Assembly: GCA_963750935.1 (NCBI GenBank)
Contig: CAVVSR010000014.1
Coordinates: 558,001 to 622,000, forward strand
Length of the DNA stretch: 64,000 bases
Reading direction: 5' to 3'
DNA from: JACCXG01 sp963750935
GTDB taxonomy: Bacteria; Acidobacteriota; Vicinamibacteria; Vicinamibacterales; 2-12-FULL-66-21
Shown: in pieces, positions 36,214-47,105 of the stretch
Position numbering within the stretch: position 1 is the stretch's first letter
Layout of the letters: each line of letters opens with the position of its first letter
Notes under the pieces: model-generated
Told to the model about the DNA's origin: nothing
Databases searched by the model: none
What the model saw: the letters and a program-made list of their open reading frames with translations, nothing else
Program-made: the position numbers and the translations under genes

Positions 36214-37158
36214 GTGAAGCTGCGCTACGAGGAGTTCGACGTGTCGGGCGTCCGGACGTACCCGCTCGCGTCGCGCCGCAGCAAGGCCAACGCGGCCGAC
36301 TTCGCGCGTCCCTGCCCGGCTGGCGCGTCCGTCGCCGCGTGGCTCGAGACGCTGCCCGACATCCTCGCCGGCGCCGACCTCAAGGCCGTTGTCGACGCGC
36401 TGCGGCGCGCCCGCACCGGCGATCGCGCGATCGTCTGGGGACTCGGCGCGCACGTGATCAAGACCGGGCTCGGACCCGTTCTCGTCGACCTCATGGAGCG
36501 CGGCTACGTCTCGGCCATCGCCACCAACGGTGCGACGGTCATCCACGACGTCGAGCTGGCGCTCTCGGGCTCGACGTCAGAGGAAGTCGAGGAATCGCTC
36601 GGGCCCGGCCGCTTCGGCATGGCCGACGAGACCGGACGGCTGCTCAATGCCGCGATCAACGACGGTGTCGCGCAGGGCCTCGGCATCGGTCAGGCGATCG
36701 GCGCCTGGCTGGGATCGATCCGGCCGCCGCATGCGCACCTCAGCATCCTGGCCGCGGCCGAGCGCCTCGGGATCCCGGTCACCGTGCACATCGGGATCGG
36801 CACCGACATCATTCACATGCACCCGGCCGCCTCGGGCGCGGCGCTCGGCGAAGGCAGCCTGCGCGACTTCCGCTACTTCGTGTCCAACGTGGGGCGGCTC
36901 GCCGACGGGGTATACCTGAACTGCGGTTCAGCGGTGGTCCTGCCCGAGGTCTTCCTGAAGGCCGTCGCGCTGGCGAGGAATCACGGGCTCCCGCTCGATG
37001 GCCTCACCACGGTGAACCTCGACTTCATCCGCCACTACCGTCCCCACGTCAACGTGGTGTCGAGGCCCGTGTCGGGGATCGGGAAGGGCTACTCGCTGGT
37101 CGGCCACCACGAGATCCTGATCCCGCTGCTGGCAGCCGCGCTCGTCGAGATCCGCTGA
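36214..37158 (+). CDS. Conserved protein of unknown function, possible deoxyhypusine-synthase-like fold
   Basis: 314 residues, GTG start at 36214. Blocks that look strongly conserved are RAIVWGLGAHVIKTGLGPVL, VSAIATNGATVIHDVELALS, GRFGMADETGRLLNAAIND, VTVHIGIGTDIIHMHP and YLNCGSAVVLPEVFLKAV. Gly-rich turns and the HVIKTGL/NGA/HIGIGTD motifs suggest a Rossmann-like nucleotide-binding enzyme. I recall related proteins being labelled deoxyhypusine-synthase-like but cannot confirm it. It is divergent from queA, with 40 bp between the starts, and is followed by the tRNA gene. Confidence 0.55.
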   Translation: MKLRYEEFDVSGVRTYPLASRRSKANAADFARPCPAGASVAAWLETLPDILAGADLKAVVDALRRARTGDRAIVWGLGAHVIKTGLGPVLVDLMERGYVSAIATNGATVIHDVELALSGSTSEEVEESLGPGRFGMADETGRLLNAAINDGVAQGLGIGQAIGAWLGSIRPPHAHLSILAAAERLGIPVTVHIGIGTDIIHMHPAASGAALGEGSLRDFRYFVSNVGRLADGVYLNCGSAVVLPEVFLKAVALARNHGLPLDGLTTVNLDFIRHYRPHVNVVSRPVSGIGKGYSLVGHHEILIPLLAAALVEIR

Positions 37159-37168
37159 CAACGCGTGA

Positions 37169-37174
37169 TACAAT
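37169..37174 (+). promoter_or_regulatory. -10 box (TACAAT) of the tRNA gene
   Basis: TACAAT ends 11 bp before the first base of the tRNA, the expected distance for a sigma-70-type promoter starting close to the mature 5' end. No good -35 hexamer is seen at 16-18 bp upstream. Confidence 0.5.
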
Positions 37175-37185
37175 TTAGGTTTCCT

Positions 37186-37262
37186 GCCGGTGTAGCTCAG
37201 TTGGTTAGAGCACGCGGCTCATATCCGCGTTGTCCGGGGTTCAAGTCCCTGCACCGGCACCA
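37186..37262 (+). tRNA. tRNA with anticodon CAT (Met, or Ile2 read by lysidine)
   Basis: A 77-nt cloverleaf with acceptor GCCGGTG/CACCGGC, D-stem GCTC/GAGC, anticodon stem CGCGG/CCGCG with loop CTCATAT (anticodon CAT), T-arm CGGGG-TTCAAGT-CCCTG, and an encoded 3' ACCA. Such a tRNA is either elongator Met or the tRNA-Ile2 whose C34 is changed to lysidine by TilS. The tilS gene begins 54 bp downstream, which makes the Ile2 option attractive but not proven. It does not look like an initiator, because the anticodon stem lacks the run of three G-C pairs. Confidence 0.93.
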
Positions 37263-37316
37263 ATTCTTTTCGATTCACAAAGGTGAAAGGTAGGGCCGCC
37301 GCCTTTACCTTCGCAT

Positions 37317-38715
37317 ATGCCGCTCATCGGCCGTGTACGGCGCACCATCCGGAAACACGCGCTGTTTCCCCGCGGAGCCCGTGTGCTCGTGGCGCTCTCG
37401 GGCGGCGCGGATTCGGTCGCGCTGCTCCACGTCCTGCGCGAACTGGCCAGTGAAGGCGATCTCACGCTTGCGGGCGTGACGCACTTCAATCACCAGCTGC
37501 GCGGGGTCGAGTCTGATGCGGACGAGGCGTTCTGCCGTGAGGCCGCATCCGCGCTCGAGCTCCCGTTCGAGGCCGGTCGCGCGGACGTGGCCGCGCTGGC
37601 GCGGCGGAGCGGCCGGTCGATCGAAGATGCGGCGCGCTCGGCGCGCTACGCGTTCTTCATCGAGATGGCAGACCGGCTTCGTGCCGACGTGGTGGCGGTC
37701 GGCCACAGCGCCGACGATCAGGCCGAGACGTTCCTGCTCCGGCTCCTGCGCGGCGCCGGCCCGCGCGGCCTCGCGGGTATCAGGCCTCGCGCCGGCCGGA
37801 TCGTCCGTCCGCTGCTCGAGGTCGAGCGTGCCGAGCTGCGGCGGTACGCGGCGGAGCATGAGCTCGCATTCCGCGAGGATTCGTCGAATGCGGACGTGCG
37901 GATTCCGCGCAATCGCGTGAGGCACGAGGTGATCCCCGCGCTTCAGCTGTACGCGCCGGCGATCGCGGTGGTCCTGGCCCGCGAGGCCACGATCGCGAGA
38001 CAGGACGAGGAATATCTGGAGAGCCGTGCAATCGATCTGGCCCCGTCGATCGTCTTAAGAACTGAGTGCGGCATCGAGCTTGACACCGCCGCACTGAGGA
38101 CCCTGCCCCCGGCACTCGCGACCCGCGTCGTCCGGCAGGCTCTCGGAGCGACGGCGGCGGGCCGGTTCATCGGATTCCAGCACATCGAGCGGGTTCTGGA
38201 CCTCGCCGCGGCTGAGAGCCGCGACGGCGCAGCCGTCGCGCTGCCCGGGCAGGTCGCGAGGCGGCGGGCGGGGAGGATCGTGCTGGAAGCCCCTGCGGGC
38301 GAGCCGTTTTCGAACTTCTTTCGGTTTCCGCTGTCTATTCCGGGTGAGGTCGCGTGCCCGGGCTGGGCAGTGTCGGCCGAGCCGGTCAGCGGGGCGGTCG
38401 AGGTGGCGGCCCGGCGGGCCAGGGGCGGGGAAGCGATCGTCGCGGCGGCGCCGCTGCGGGGGCCCCTCGCGGTCCGGACACGGCGGCGGGGCGACCGGTT
38501 TCACCCGCTCGGCATGGGGGGCGGGGACGAAAGTTGCAGGATTTTCTGGTCGACCGGAAGGTTTCCCGGACCGAGCGGGATCAGCTCCCCCTGGTGGTCG
38601 ACCGCGACGATCGGATTGTCTGGGTCGTCGGCCAGTCGGTGGCCGAGGATTTTCGCGTCACAGAGCCCTCACAGGGCGTGATACTCTTGAAAGCAAGGCG
38701 GTTAGGAGGCGTAGG

Positions 38716-38719
<4 letters not shown>
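37317..38719 (+). CDS. tilS: tRNA(Ile)-lysidine synthetase TilS, -1 break near 38523
   Basis: About 467 residues. The PP-loop is VLVALSGGADSVALLHVL, with HFNHQLRG, DVVAVGHSADDQAETFLLRL and REDSSNADVRIPRNRVRHEV, the standard TilS catalytic domain that ligates lysine to C34 of tRNA-Ile2. The C-terminal domain reads RTRRRGDRFHPLGMGG, then one base is missing in a G-rich run near 38523 and the text continues RKLQDFLVDRKVSRTERDQL and PLVVDRDDRIVWVVGQSV to TGA 38717-38719. That stop overlaps the TTG start of ftsH, which supports the second frame as genuine. Confidence 0.9.
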
Positions 38720-40638
<1,919 letters not shown>

Positions 40639-40640
40639 GG

Positions 40641-40759
40641 AAGTCAGAAGTCAGAAGTTAAGAAGTCAAAAAGGCGGGGGAAGAGGGAAACACAACGTTC
40701 CTCTTCCCCCGTTTCTTTTTGGCCTTACGTTTTGACTTTTGACTTCTGACTTTTGACTT
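40641..40759 (+). terminator. Terminator-like hairpin nested inside a long AAGTCAG/TGACTTT inverted repeat
   Basis: Inner stem: CGGGGGAAGAGG (about 40675-40686) pairs with CCTCTTCCCCCG (about 40700-40711), followed by TTTCTTTTT, a good intrinsic terminator. Outer arms: AAGTCAGAAGTCAGAAG words (40641-40669) face complementary TTGACTTCTGACTTTTGACTT words (about 40730-40759), so the whole 119-bp gap between ftsH and folP can fold into one large hairpin. The folP ATG at 40764 lies just past the right arm. Confidence 0.75.
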
Positions 40760-40763
40760 GTCG

Positions 40764-41675
40764 ATGTTCCAATCGCGCAAACGCTACACCGTTCCTCTCC
40801 CGATCCGCGCCGGCTGGCTGAAGGACAGCCAGGGAATGGGCCGCGAGCTGCGGCTCGGTGACCGCACGCTCGTGATGGGTGTGCTCAACGTCACGCCCGA
40901 CTCCTTCGCGGACGGCGGCGTGCACTTCGACACCGCGCGCGCCATCGAGGACGGCTTCCGCATGCTCGAAGAGGGCGCGGACATCATCGACGTCGGGGGC
41001 GAGTCGACGCGGCCAGGCGCCGAACCGGTCAGCGTGGAGGAAGAGAGGCGCCGCGTCCTGCCGGTGATCGAGCGGCTCGCGGCCAGGCCGGACGTGATCG
41101 TCTCCGTGGATACGTCTAAAGCCGTGATCGCGCGCGAGGCGGTCGCGCTCGGCGCGGCGATCGTCAACGATGTGAGCGCGCTCCAGTACGACCCGGAGAT
41201 GGCGGGGGCCATCGCCGGAAGCGGAGCGGCCGTGGTGTTGATGCACAACCGCGGGCGGTCGCGCGACATGTACCGAGAGGCCGACTACCGCGATGTGGCC
41301 GGCGAGATCGTGAGCGAGCTGGATTCGGCCCTGTCACGGGCCATGGCTGCCGGCATTCCGCGCGATGCCATCCTGCTCGACCCGGGGCTCGGCTTCGCCA
41401 AGAAGGCCGAACATTCGTTCGACGCACTGGCCTTCCTGGATCGGCTCGCCTCGCTCGACCGGCCGATCGTGTCTGGCCCCTCGCGAAAATCCTTCCTCAA
41501 AGCCGCGCTCGGCGACGTCGGCCCCGGCGATCGCGAGTGGGGCACCGCCGCCGCCGTGGCCGTGAGCATCGTGCTCGGCGCGCACGTGGTGCGCGTCCAC
41601 GGCGTCAAGGCGATGGCCGAGGTCGCGCGTGTAGTGGACCGGTTACGCGAGTCAGCGGAACGTTCCAGTGGCTGA
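40764..41675 (+). CDS. folP: Dihydropteroate synthase FolP
   Basis: About 303 residues from ATG 40764 (a TTG at 40758 and an ATG at 40836 are alternatives). It contains LVMGVLNVTPDSFADGG, ADIIDVGGESTRPGA, VIVSVDTSKAVIAREAV, AIVNDVSALQYDPEMA, ILLDPGLGFAKKAEHSF, IVSGPSRKSFLKAAL and RVHGVKAMAEVARVVD, the complete set of DHPS signatures for pterin and p-aminobenzoate binding. It joins dihydropterin diphosphate to pABA in folate synthesis and is the target of sulfonamides. It follows ftsH as in many genomes. Confidence 0.95.
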   Translation: MFQSRKRYTVPLPIRAGWLKDSQGMGRELRLGDRTLVMGVLNVTPDSFADGGVHFDTARAIEDGFRMLEEGADIIDVGGESTRPGAEPVSVEEERRRVLPVIERLAARPDVIVSVDTSKAVIAREAVALGAAIVNDVSALQYDPEMAGAIAGSGAAVVLMHNRGRSRDMYREADYRDVAGEIVSELDSALSRAMAAGIPRDAILLDPGLGFAKKAEHSFDALAFLDRLASLDRPIVSGPSRKSFLKAALGDVGPGDREWGTAAAVAVSIVLGAHVVRVHGVKAMAEVARVVDRLRESAERSSG

Positions 41676-41709
41676 GCTGTGCTCTACATCCGTTGTAAGA
41701 TCTCGCGCA

Positions 41710-43074
41710 ATGACATCAACGGGGCGAAACGAACCCTGCCCCTGCGGAAGCGGCCGGAAGAGCAAGGATTGCTGCGCGGGTGACGAGGCGCGACTGCTCG
41801 CGCAGTCCAGCAGCGGCGCCCGCGATTCCGCGATTGCCAAGCTGCTCACGTTCGCGTTCCAGCCTGCCTTCGACAACGACCACGCCGTTGCGGAAATCGT
41901 TTTCTGGGGGGACCTCCTCCGGGATCCGTCGGCCTCCGAGCTGCAATGGCTGATGGAATCTGAGGACGCCAACATCAAGTACAACACCTGGTTCCTGTTC
42001 GACTGGGAGGTCGATGGAGCCGGCACGGTGGCCGATCTCTTTATCGCGGACGAGGCGGCGCGTCTCAGTCAGGCGGAGCGACTGTTCCTCGGCCGCCTCG
42101 CGAAGGCTCACCTGCGCCTCTACGAAGTGGAGTCGGTCGAGCGTGGTCACGGCCTGAGCATCATCGACCTCTGGACCGGCGACCGCATCTTCGTCGTCGA
42201 GCGCACGGCGACGGCGCAGATTGTGCGCTGGGATCTGCTTGGCGCCCGCGTCGCTCCGGACGGTCTGGGTGGGTTCGTGTTCGAAGGCGGGTTGTATCTC
42301 TACCCGGCCGAGTCGAAGGACGAGATCCTTGCCCACTTTCGCAGGCTGCACCGACGGCATCAGCGCAAGTCGCCGTCAGACGATGCGGCGACGTTCTTCC
42401 GCAAGCACGGGATGGTGTTCCATCACCTGTGGCTGAATCTGGTGGCGTTCCCGCAACCGCCGCAGGTCACTACCTCGGAAGGACACACGCTGATCTTCTG
42501 TCGCGTGGTGTTCGAGAGTGCGCACGTCGACGAAGTCCGGAACACGATCGCCCGGCAGCCGGATGTCCATGCGCAGGACGAGGGCCGGCTCGGGTGGCGG
42601 GAGCGCGTCAACGGGGAGGAACGCGAGATCGGGACCTGGACGTTCGAGAAGCAGCGCGTCGTGTTCGAGACGACCTCCCAGGAGCGCGCGCTCAAGGGAC
42701 GCGGCTGGCTCGAGCACCTGGTCGGCGACCTGGTGCGGTTCCGCGCGACCGCGCTGGAGACCGTCGAGCAGGCGATGAACGCCCTGCGCAAGCCGCGGCC
42801 GCTGCGCGTGCCAGACGAGCCGGCCGAGGCCGACACTGGCGCAGTGCGGGAGCTTTACGACCGGCACTATCATTCCTGGCTCGATCGGCCGGTGCCCGCC
42901 CTGGGGAACCGCACGCCGCGCGTGGCGGCTCAGACCAAGATCTGGCGCCCGCGCCTCATCGACCTCCTCAAACGCATCGAGAACGGGGCCGAGCGGGCCG
43001 CCCTGGCTGGCCGGCCGCCCTACGACTTCTCGTGGATCTGGAAGGAACTCGGGCTCGATCGCCCGGCATCCTGA
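41710..43074 (+). CDS. SEC-C motif protein of unknown function
   Basis: 454 residues from ATG 41710. The SEC-C zinc motif GRNEPCPCGSGRKSKDCC lies at the extreme N-terminus; in SecA and many other proteins this short knuckle binds zinc and contacts partner proteins or ribosomes. The middle 300 residues are mixed alpha/beta with no domain I recognise. Near the C-terminus WLDRPVPALGNRTPRVAAQT resembles the short motif at the end of Xre/MbcA/ParS-type proteins and of other SEC-C proteins. It interrupts the familiar folP-cdaA neighbourhood. Function unknown; cytoplasmic. Confidence 0.7.
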   Translation: MTSTGRNEPCPCGSGRKSKDCCAGDEARLLAQSSSGARDSAIAKLLTFAFQPAFDNDHAVAEIVFWGDLLRDPSASELQWLMESEDANIKYNTWFLFDWEVDGAGTVADLFIADEAARLSQAERLFLGRLAKAHLRLYEVESVERGHGLSIIDLWTGDRIFVVERTATAQIVRWDLLGARVAPDGLGGFVFEGGLYLYPAESKDEILAHFRRLHRRHQRKSPSDDAATFFRKHGMVFHHLWLNLVAFPQPPQVTTSEGHTLIFCRVVFESAHVDEVRNTIARQPDVHAQDEGRLGWRERVNGEEREIGTWTFEKQRVVFETTSQERALKGRGWLEHLVGDLVRFRATALETVEQAMNALRKPRPLRVPDEPAEADTGAVRELYDRHYHSWLDRPVPALGNRTPRVAAQTKIWRPRLIDLLKRIENGAERAALAGRPPYDFSWIWKELGLDRPAS

Positions 43075-43124
43075 TCGCACGGCCGTCCCGGGCCGTTCGC
43101 GGGCTCCTGAGTTAAGCTACGCCC

Positions 43125-43937
43125 GTGCCCGACTACCTCACCGGCATGCTTCGCCGCCCGCCCGTGGGCTGGTGGGACGTGCTCGACATCGCGATCGTCT
43201 CGGTCCTGATCTATGAGTTTCTCAAGCTCATCAGGGGCACGAGGGCGGCGCAGATGGCTGCCGGGTCGCTGCTGATCGTCGGCCTGTTCTACGTGTCCCG
43301 GCTCGCGCCGCTGCAGACCGTGAACTGGATGATCCAGAACATGCTGGTGTACGTCGCGTTCGCCGCGATCGTCATCTTCCAGTCCGACATCCGCCGCGCG
43401 CTCGCGCACTTCGGCCAGGCGCCGTTCTTCCGCTACCTGAATCGGACCGAGGCGGCCAACGAGACCATCGAGGAGCTGGTCGTGGCGGCGACGATGCTGT
43501 CGCAGCAGCGGACCGGCGCGATCATCGCGATCGAGCGGGAAATCGGGCTGCGCAACTACATCGAGAGCGGCATTCCCATCGACGCGACGCTGACCTACGA
43601 CCTGATCGCGACGATCTTCCAGCCGGGATCGCCGCTCCACGACGGCGCGGTGATCGTGCAGGAGGATCGCATCGCGGCGGCCGCGTGCTTCCTGCCGCTG
43701 ACCGTGAATCCGCGGGTCAGCCGCGAGCTCGGTACGCGACACCGCGCGGCGATCGGGCTGACGGAGGAGAACGACGCCGTGGCGATCGTCGTCTCCGAGG
43801 AGCGGGGACAGATCGCGCTCGCCATGAACGGCCGCATCGATCGGGCCCTCAGCTCCGATCAGCTGCGCGAGCGGCTCCGCACCTTCGTCGTCCAGCGTCG
43901 CAGCAGCGGGCGCGCCGCCGCCGCGTACGACGCCTGA
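43125..43937 (+). CDS. cdaA: Diadenylate cyclase CdaA
   Basis: 270 residues from GTG 43125. Three N-terminal membrane helices (VLDIAIVSVLIYEFLKLI, AAGSLLIVGLFYVSRLA, MLVYVAFAAIVIFQ) precede the DAC domain. Its catalytic signatures SPLHDGAVIVQ (the DGA motif) and GTRHRAAIGLTEE (the RHR motif) are intact. CdaA makes cyclic di-AMP from two ATP at the membrane. The order cdaA-ybbR(cdaR)-glmM, with overlap between the first two, is the classic module in which CdaR and GlmM regulate the cyclase. Confidence 0.96.
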   Translation: MPDYLTGMLRRPPVGWWDVLDIAIVSVLIYEFLKLIRGTRAAQMAAGSLLIVGLFYVSRLAPLQTVNWMIQNMLVYVAFAAIVIFQSDIRRALAHFGQAPFFRYLNRTEAANETIEELVVAATMLSQQRTGAIIAIEREIGLRNYIESGIPIDATLTYDLIATIFQPGSPLHDGAVIVQEDRIAAAACFLPLTVNPRVSRELGTRHRAAIGLTEENDAVAIVVSEERGQIALAMNGRIDRALSSDQLRERLRTFVVQRRSSGRAAAAYDA

Positions 43938-44860
43938 TGGCTTATCACCCATTCCGCCATCTCTGGCTGAAGGTCGTCGCGCTGGTGCTGGCGACGCTGC
44001 TGTGGCTGTCGGTCGCCGGCGAGCACACGGTGGAGCGCACCATCCGCGTGCCGCTGGAGTTCCGCGACATCCCCGCGGAACTCCTGATGGTTGGCGATCC
44101 GCCGGCCAATGTCGACGTGCGGCTGCGCGGATCGTCGACGCTGCTCAGCAAGCTCGGGCCCGGTGAAGTGATGGCGGTGCTCGACCTCGGGCACGCGCGT
44201 CCAGGCTCCCGCATTTTTCACATCCGCAACGAGGAAGTGCGTGTGCCGTACGGCGTCGAGGTCACCCAGGTGGTGCCCGGAACGCTCGGCATCGAGCTGG
44301 AGAAATCGGGCCGGCGCCGCGTTCCGGTGATCGCGCACATCGAAGGGGAACCGGCGCCGGGATTTGCCGTCGGCCAGTACACCGCCGAACCAGCCACGGT
44401 CGACGTCGTCGGACCGGAGAGCCGGGTGAAGAAGCTGGCCAATGCGACCACCGAGCCGGTCAGCGTCGCCGGGATGCGCGAGAACGTGAGGGACGTCGTC
44501 GCCGTCGGCCTGCTCGACTCGTCGATCCGGCTGGTCGAGCCGCAGAACGTGACGGTGATCGTCGACGTGTTGCCGGCGCCGGTAGAGCGTGAGCTGCGCG
44601 ACGTGCCGGTCCGGGCGCGCAACCTCGAGCAGGGACTTCGCGCGTCGGAGGTTGCCCCGGCCGCCGTACGCGTGTCCATCCGCGGCCGGCGCGACGTCCT
44701 CTCGAGCGTGCGGCCCGACGAGATTGGCGCGTTCGTCGATCTCGCCGGACTGGGTCCCGGCCGCTACAGCCTGCGCGTCCAGTTCGATCCGTCCCAGCAG
44801 TTCGGCGTCCACGACGTCACGCCCGTCGAGGTCACGGTCCACGTCCGGGCGATCAAGTAA
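43937..44860 (+). CDS. ybbR: YbbR/CdaR-like regulator of diadenylate cyclase
   Basis: 307 residues from the ATG at 43937, which overlaps the cdaA stop. One N-terminal membrane helix (LKVVALVLATLLWLSVAGE) anchors an extracytoplasmic part made of YbbR repeats: TIRVPLEFRDIPAELLMVG, RRVPVIAHIEGEPAPGFAVG and RELRDVPVRARNLEQGLRA. YbbR domains lie outside the membrane and modulate CdaA in other bacteria. Upstream starts in the same frame lie inside cdaA and are discarded. Confidence 0.9.
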   Translation: MAYHPFRHLWLKVVALVLATLLWLSVAGEHTVERTIRVPLEFRDIPAELLMVGDPPANVDVRLRGSSTLLSKLGPGEVMAVLDLGHARPGSRIFHIRNEEVRVPYGVEVTQVVPGTLGIELEKSGRRRVPVIAHIEGEPAPGFAVGQYTAEPATVDVVGPESRVKKLANATTEPVSVAGMRENVRDVVAVGLLDSSIRLVEPQNVTVIVDVLPAPVERELRDVPVRARNLEQGLRASEVAPAAVRVSIRGRRDVLSSVRPDEIGAFVDLAGLGPGRYSLRVQFDPSQQFGVHDVTPVEVTVHVRAIK

Positions 44861-44961
44861 CCCCGGGGCGTTGCCAAATACGCCATCGATGCCAGAATTG
44901 GGGTTCGGGATCGCGGTAGGACGGCGTCAGCACCACTCACAACGCCGGCCTTTCTCCAGAT

Positions 44962-46317
44962 ATGACAACGGAGCCTATGGCACAACGGCTTTTCGGTACT
45001 GATGGTGTTCGCGGCAAGGCGGGAGAGTTTCCCCTCGATCATGAAACCGTGGCGCGGCTGGGCGCGGCGCTGGTCCGGGCGATGCGCGGCGACGGCCGCC
45101 AGCTTCGATTCATCCTGGGGCGCGACACGCGCGAATCCGGGGAATGGATCGAGCGCGAGCTCGCGCGTGGAGTACGGTCCGAAGGCGCAGCGATCACCAG
45201 CGCCGGCGTGCTGCCGACACCCGCCATCGCCTACGTCACCCGCGAGATGGGCTTCGACGCGGGAATCGTGATCTCGGCGTCGCACAATCCATTCGAGGAC
45301 AACGGCATCAAGGTGTTCTCCGGGCGCGGCGAGAAGTTCACCGAGACGCTCGAGCGCGAGGTGGAATCGATCGTCGCCGACACGAGCTGGCAGGTCGGCG
45401 GCTCCGCGGACGTGCCGGTCGAACGCACCGACGTCATCGACGCCTATATCGCGCACGCGCGCCTGGCGCTGCCGGATCCGCAACGGCTCGGACGGATGAA
45501 GATCGCGATCGACACCGCGAACGGCGCGACCACGACTGTGGCGCCGCGGCTGTTCCGCGAGCTCGGCTTCGACGTTGAGGTCCTGAGCGCCACGCCGGAC
45601 GGCCGCAACATCAACCTGGACTGCGGCTCGACCCACCCGCAGAACCTGGCGCGCGTCGTCGTCGAGCGGGGGTGCCGGCTCGGCGTGGCCTTCGACGGCG
45701 ACGGCGATCGCGCGATCCTGGTGGACGCCGCCGGCCAGCTCGTCGACGGCGACGCGGTGCTGCTGATGTGCGGCCGCCACATGCAGGCAGCCGGCCAGCT
45801 CACCGGCAACGGCATCGTCGCCACCGTGATGAGCAATATCGGTCTCGAGCTGGCGCTGCGCGACAGCGGCATCGAGATGGTGCGCTGCCCGGTCGGCGAC
45901 AAGTACGTGATGGAAGAGATGATCAAGCGCGGCCTGGCGCTCGGCGGCGAGCAGTCGGGGCACATCATCTTTTCCGATCACCTGTTCACCGGTGACGGCA
46001 TCGTCACCGCACTCAGCGTGCTGCGCGTGATGGCCGACACCGGCCGCGAGCTGGGCGACCTGGCGGCGGAGCTCGTGACGTATCCGCAGGTGCTGCTCAA
46101 CGTCCGGGTTCGCGAGAAGAAGGATCTCGGAACGGTGGCGCCGATCGCGGCGGCGATGCAGCGGGTCGAGGAGCGGCTCTTGGGGCAGGGCCGGCTGCTG
46201 GTCCGCTATTCCGGGACCGAGCCGCTGCTGCGCGTGATGATCGAAGGCAAGGATCAACGCGAGATCCAGGAGTGGGCCACCGAGATCGTGAGCACCGTGA
46301 AGGAGCACCTCGGATGA
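44962..46317 (+). CDS. glmM: Phosphoglucosamine mutase GlmM
   Basis: 451 residues from ATG 44962 (446 from ATG 44977). It reads QRLFGTDGVRGKAGEFPLD, then VISASHNPFEDNGIKVFSG with the phospho-serine in SASHNP, the metal-binding loop VAFDGDGDRAIL, LGGEQSGHIIF, and the C-terminal phosphate-binding LVRYSGTEPLLRVMIEG. GlmM converts glucosamine-6-P to glucosamine-1-P for peptidoglycan and lipopolysaccharide. It closes the cdaA-ybbR-glmM module. The 101-bp gap before it contains nothing recognised. Confidence 0.96.
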   Translation: MTTEPMAQRLFGTDGVRGKAGEFPLDHETVARLGAALVRAMRGDGRQLRFILGRDTRESGEWIERELARGVRSEGAAITSAGVLPTPAIAYVTREMGFDAGIVISASHNPFEDNGIKVFSGRGEKFTETLEREVESIVADTSWQVGGSADVPVERTDVIDAYIAHARLALPDPQRLGRMKIAIDTANGATTTVAPRLFRELGFDVEVLSATPDGRNINLDCGSTHPQNLARVVVERGCRLGVAFDGDGDRAILVDAAGQLVDGDAVLLMCGRHMQAAGQLTGNGIVATVMSNIGLELALRDSGIEMVRCPVGDKYVMEEMIKRGLALGGEQSGHIIFSDHLFTGDGIVTALSVLRVMADTGRELGDLAAELVTYPQVLLNVRVREKKDLGTVAPIAAAMQRVEERLLGQGRLLVRYSGTEPLLRVMIEGKDQREIQEWATEIVSTVKEHLG

Positions 46318-47105
46318 AGACGGGCCGTTCGGCTGCCAAGCTGAGCGTCAACGTCAATAAGGTCGCGACGCTCAGGAACTCACGCGGTGGCACCATACCC
46401 GGCGTGGTCGACGCCACACGGGTCTGCGTGGCCGCGGGATCACCCGGCATTACCGTGCATCCGCGCGCCGATGCGCGGCACATCACCTTCACCGACGTGC
46501 GCGAGATCGCCGCGGAGCTGGGGCGGCTCCGGGCGTCGGACGCCGCCTACGAGGGGGTCGAGCTGAACATCGAAGGCGATCCCCGCGCCGACCTGCTGGC
46601 GCTGGCGGAGGAGGTCCGGCCCGATCAGTTCACGATGGTGCCGGTCCGGGCCGGCGAGATCACCAGCCAGGCCGGGTGGGATCCCGCAACGCCGACGGGA
46701 GAGCTGCGGCGGATCGTCAGCGATCTGCACCGCGCCGGCGTCCGCGTCAGCGTCTTCGTCGATCCGGATCCCGACGCGGTGCGCTGGGCCGCATCCCTCG
46801 GCGGCGACCGCATCGAGCTCTATACCGAGCCCTTCGCGAAGGCGTTTCACACCAGCCCTGACGCCGGCCGGGACAGCTTCGCGCAGTATTCGCGGATGGC
46901 GACGCTCGCGCACGAGCTCGGGCTGGGCGTGAACGCCGGTCACGACCTCGATCTCGACAACCTCACGCTGTTCCGTCACCTGCCGCACCTGGACGAGGCC
47001 TCGATCGGCCATGCGCTGATCAGCCATGCCCTCTACGTCGGCCTGGCCCAATCGGTCAGCGATTACATCCAGGCGCTCGCCAGCGACACGGCACCGGGGC
47101 GGTGA
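46314..47105 (+). CDS. pdxJ: Pyridoxine 5'-phosphate synthase PdxJ
   Basis: 263 residues from ATG 46314, overlapping the glmM stop (ATGA). It begins with KLSVNVNKVATLRNSRGG and continues GITVHPRADARHITFTDV, ELNIEGDPRADLL, QFTMVPVRAGEITSQAGWD, VSVFVDPDPDAVRWAASLG, RIELYTEPFAKAF and LGVNAGHDLDLDNLTLFRHL, the TIM-barrel signatures of PdxJ, including catalytic Glu and His positions. It condenses 1-deoxyxylulose-5-P with 3-amino-2-oxopropyl phosphate to make vitamin B6 phosphate. Co-transcribed with glmM. Confidence 0.95.
   Translation: MKTGRSAAKLSVNVNKVATLRNSRGGTIPGVVDATRVCVAAGSPGITVHPRADARHITFTDVREIAAELGRLRASDAAYEGVELNIEGDPRADLLALAEEVRPDQFTMVPVRAGEITSQAGWDPATPTGELRRIVSDLHRAGVRVSVFVDPDPDAVRWAASLGGDRIELYTEPFAKAFHTSPDAGRDSFAQYSRMATLAHELGLGVNAGHDLDLDNLTLFRHLPHLDEASIGHALISHALYVGLAQSVSDYIQALASDTAPGR

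Noticed and set aside
38344..38715. N-terminal extension of FtsH upstream of 38716
   Set aside because: The upstream text is biased and overlaps tilS; a good RBS and membrane helix place the start at the TTG at 38716.
43685..43936. N-terminal extension of the YbbR-like protein
   Set aside because: It lies inside cdaA and is an out-of-frame shadow; the ATG at 43937 gives a normal membrane anchor.
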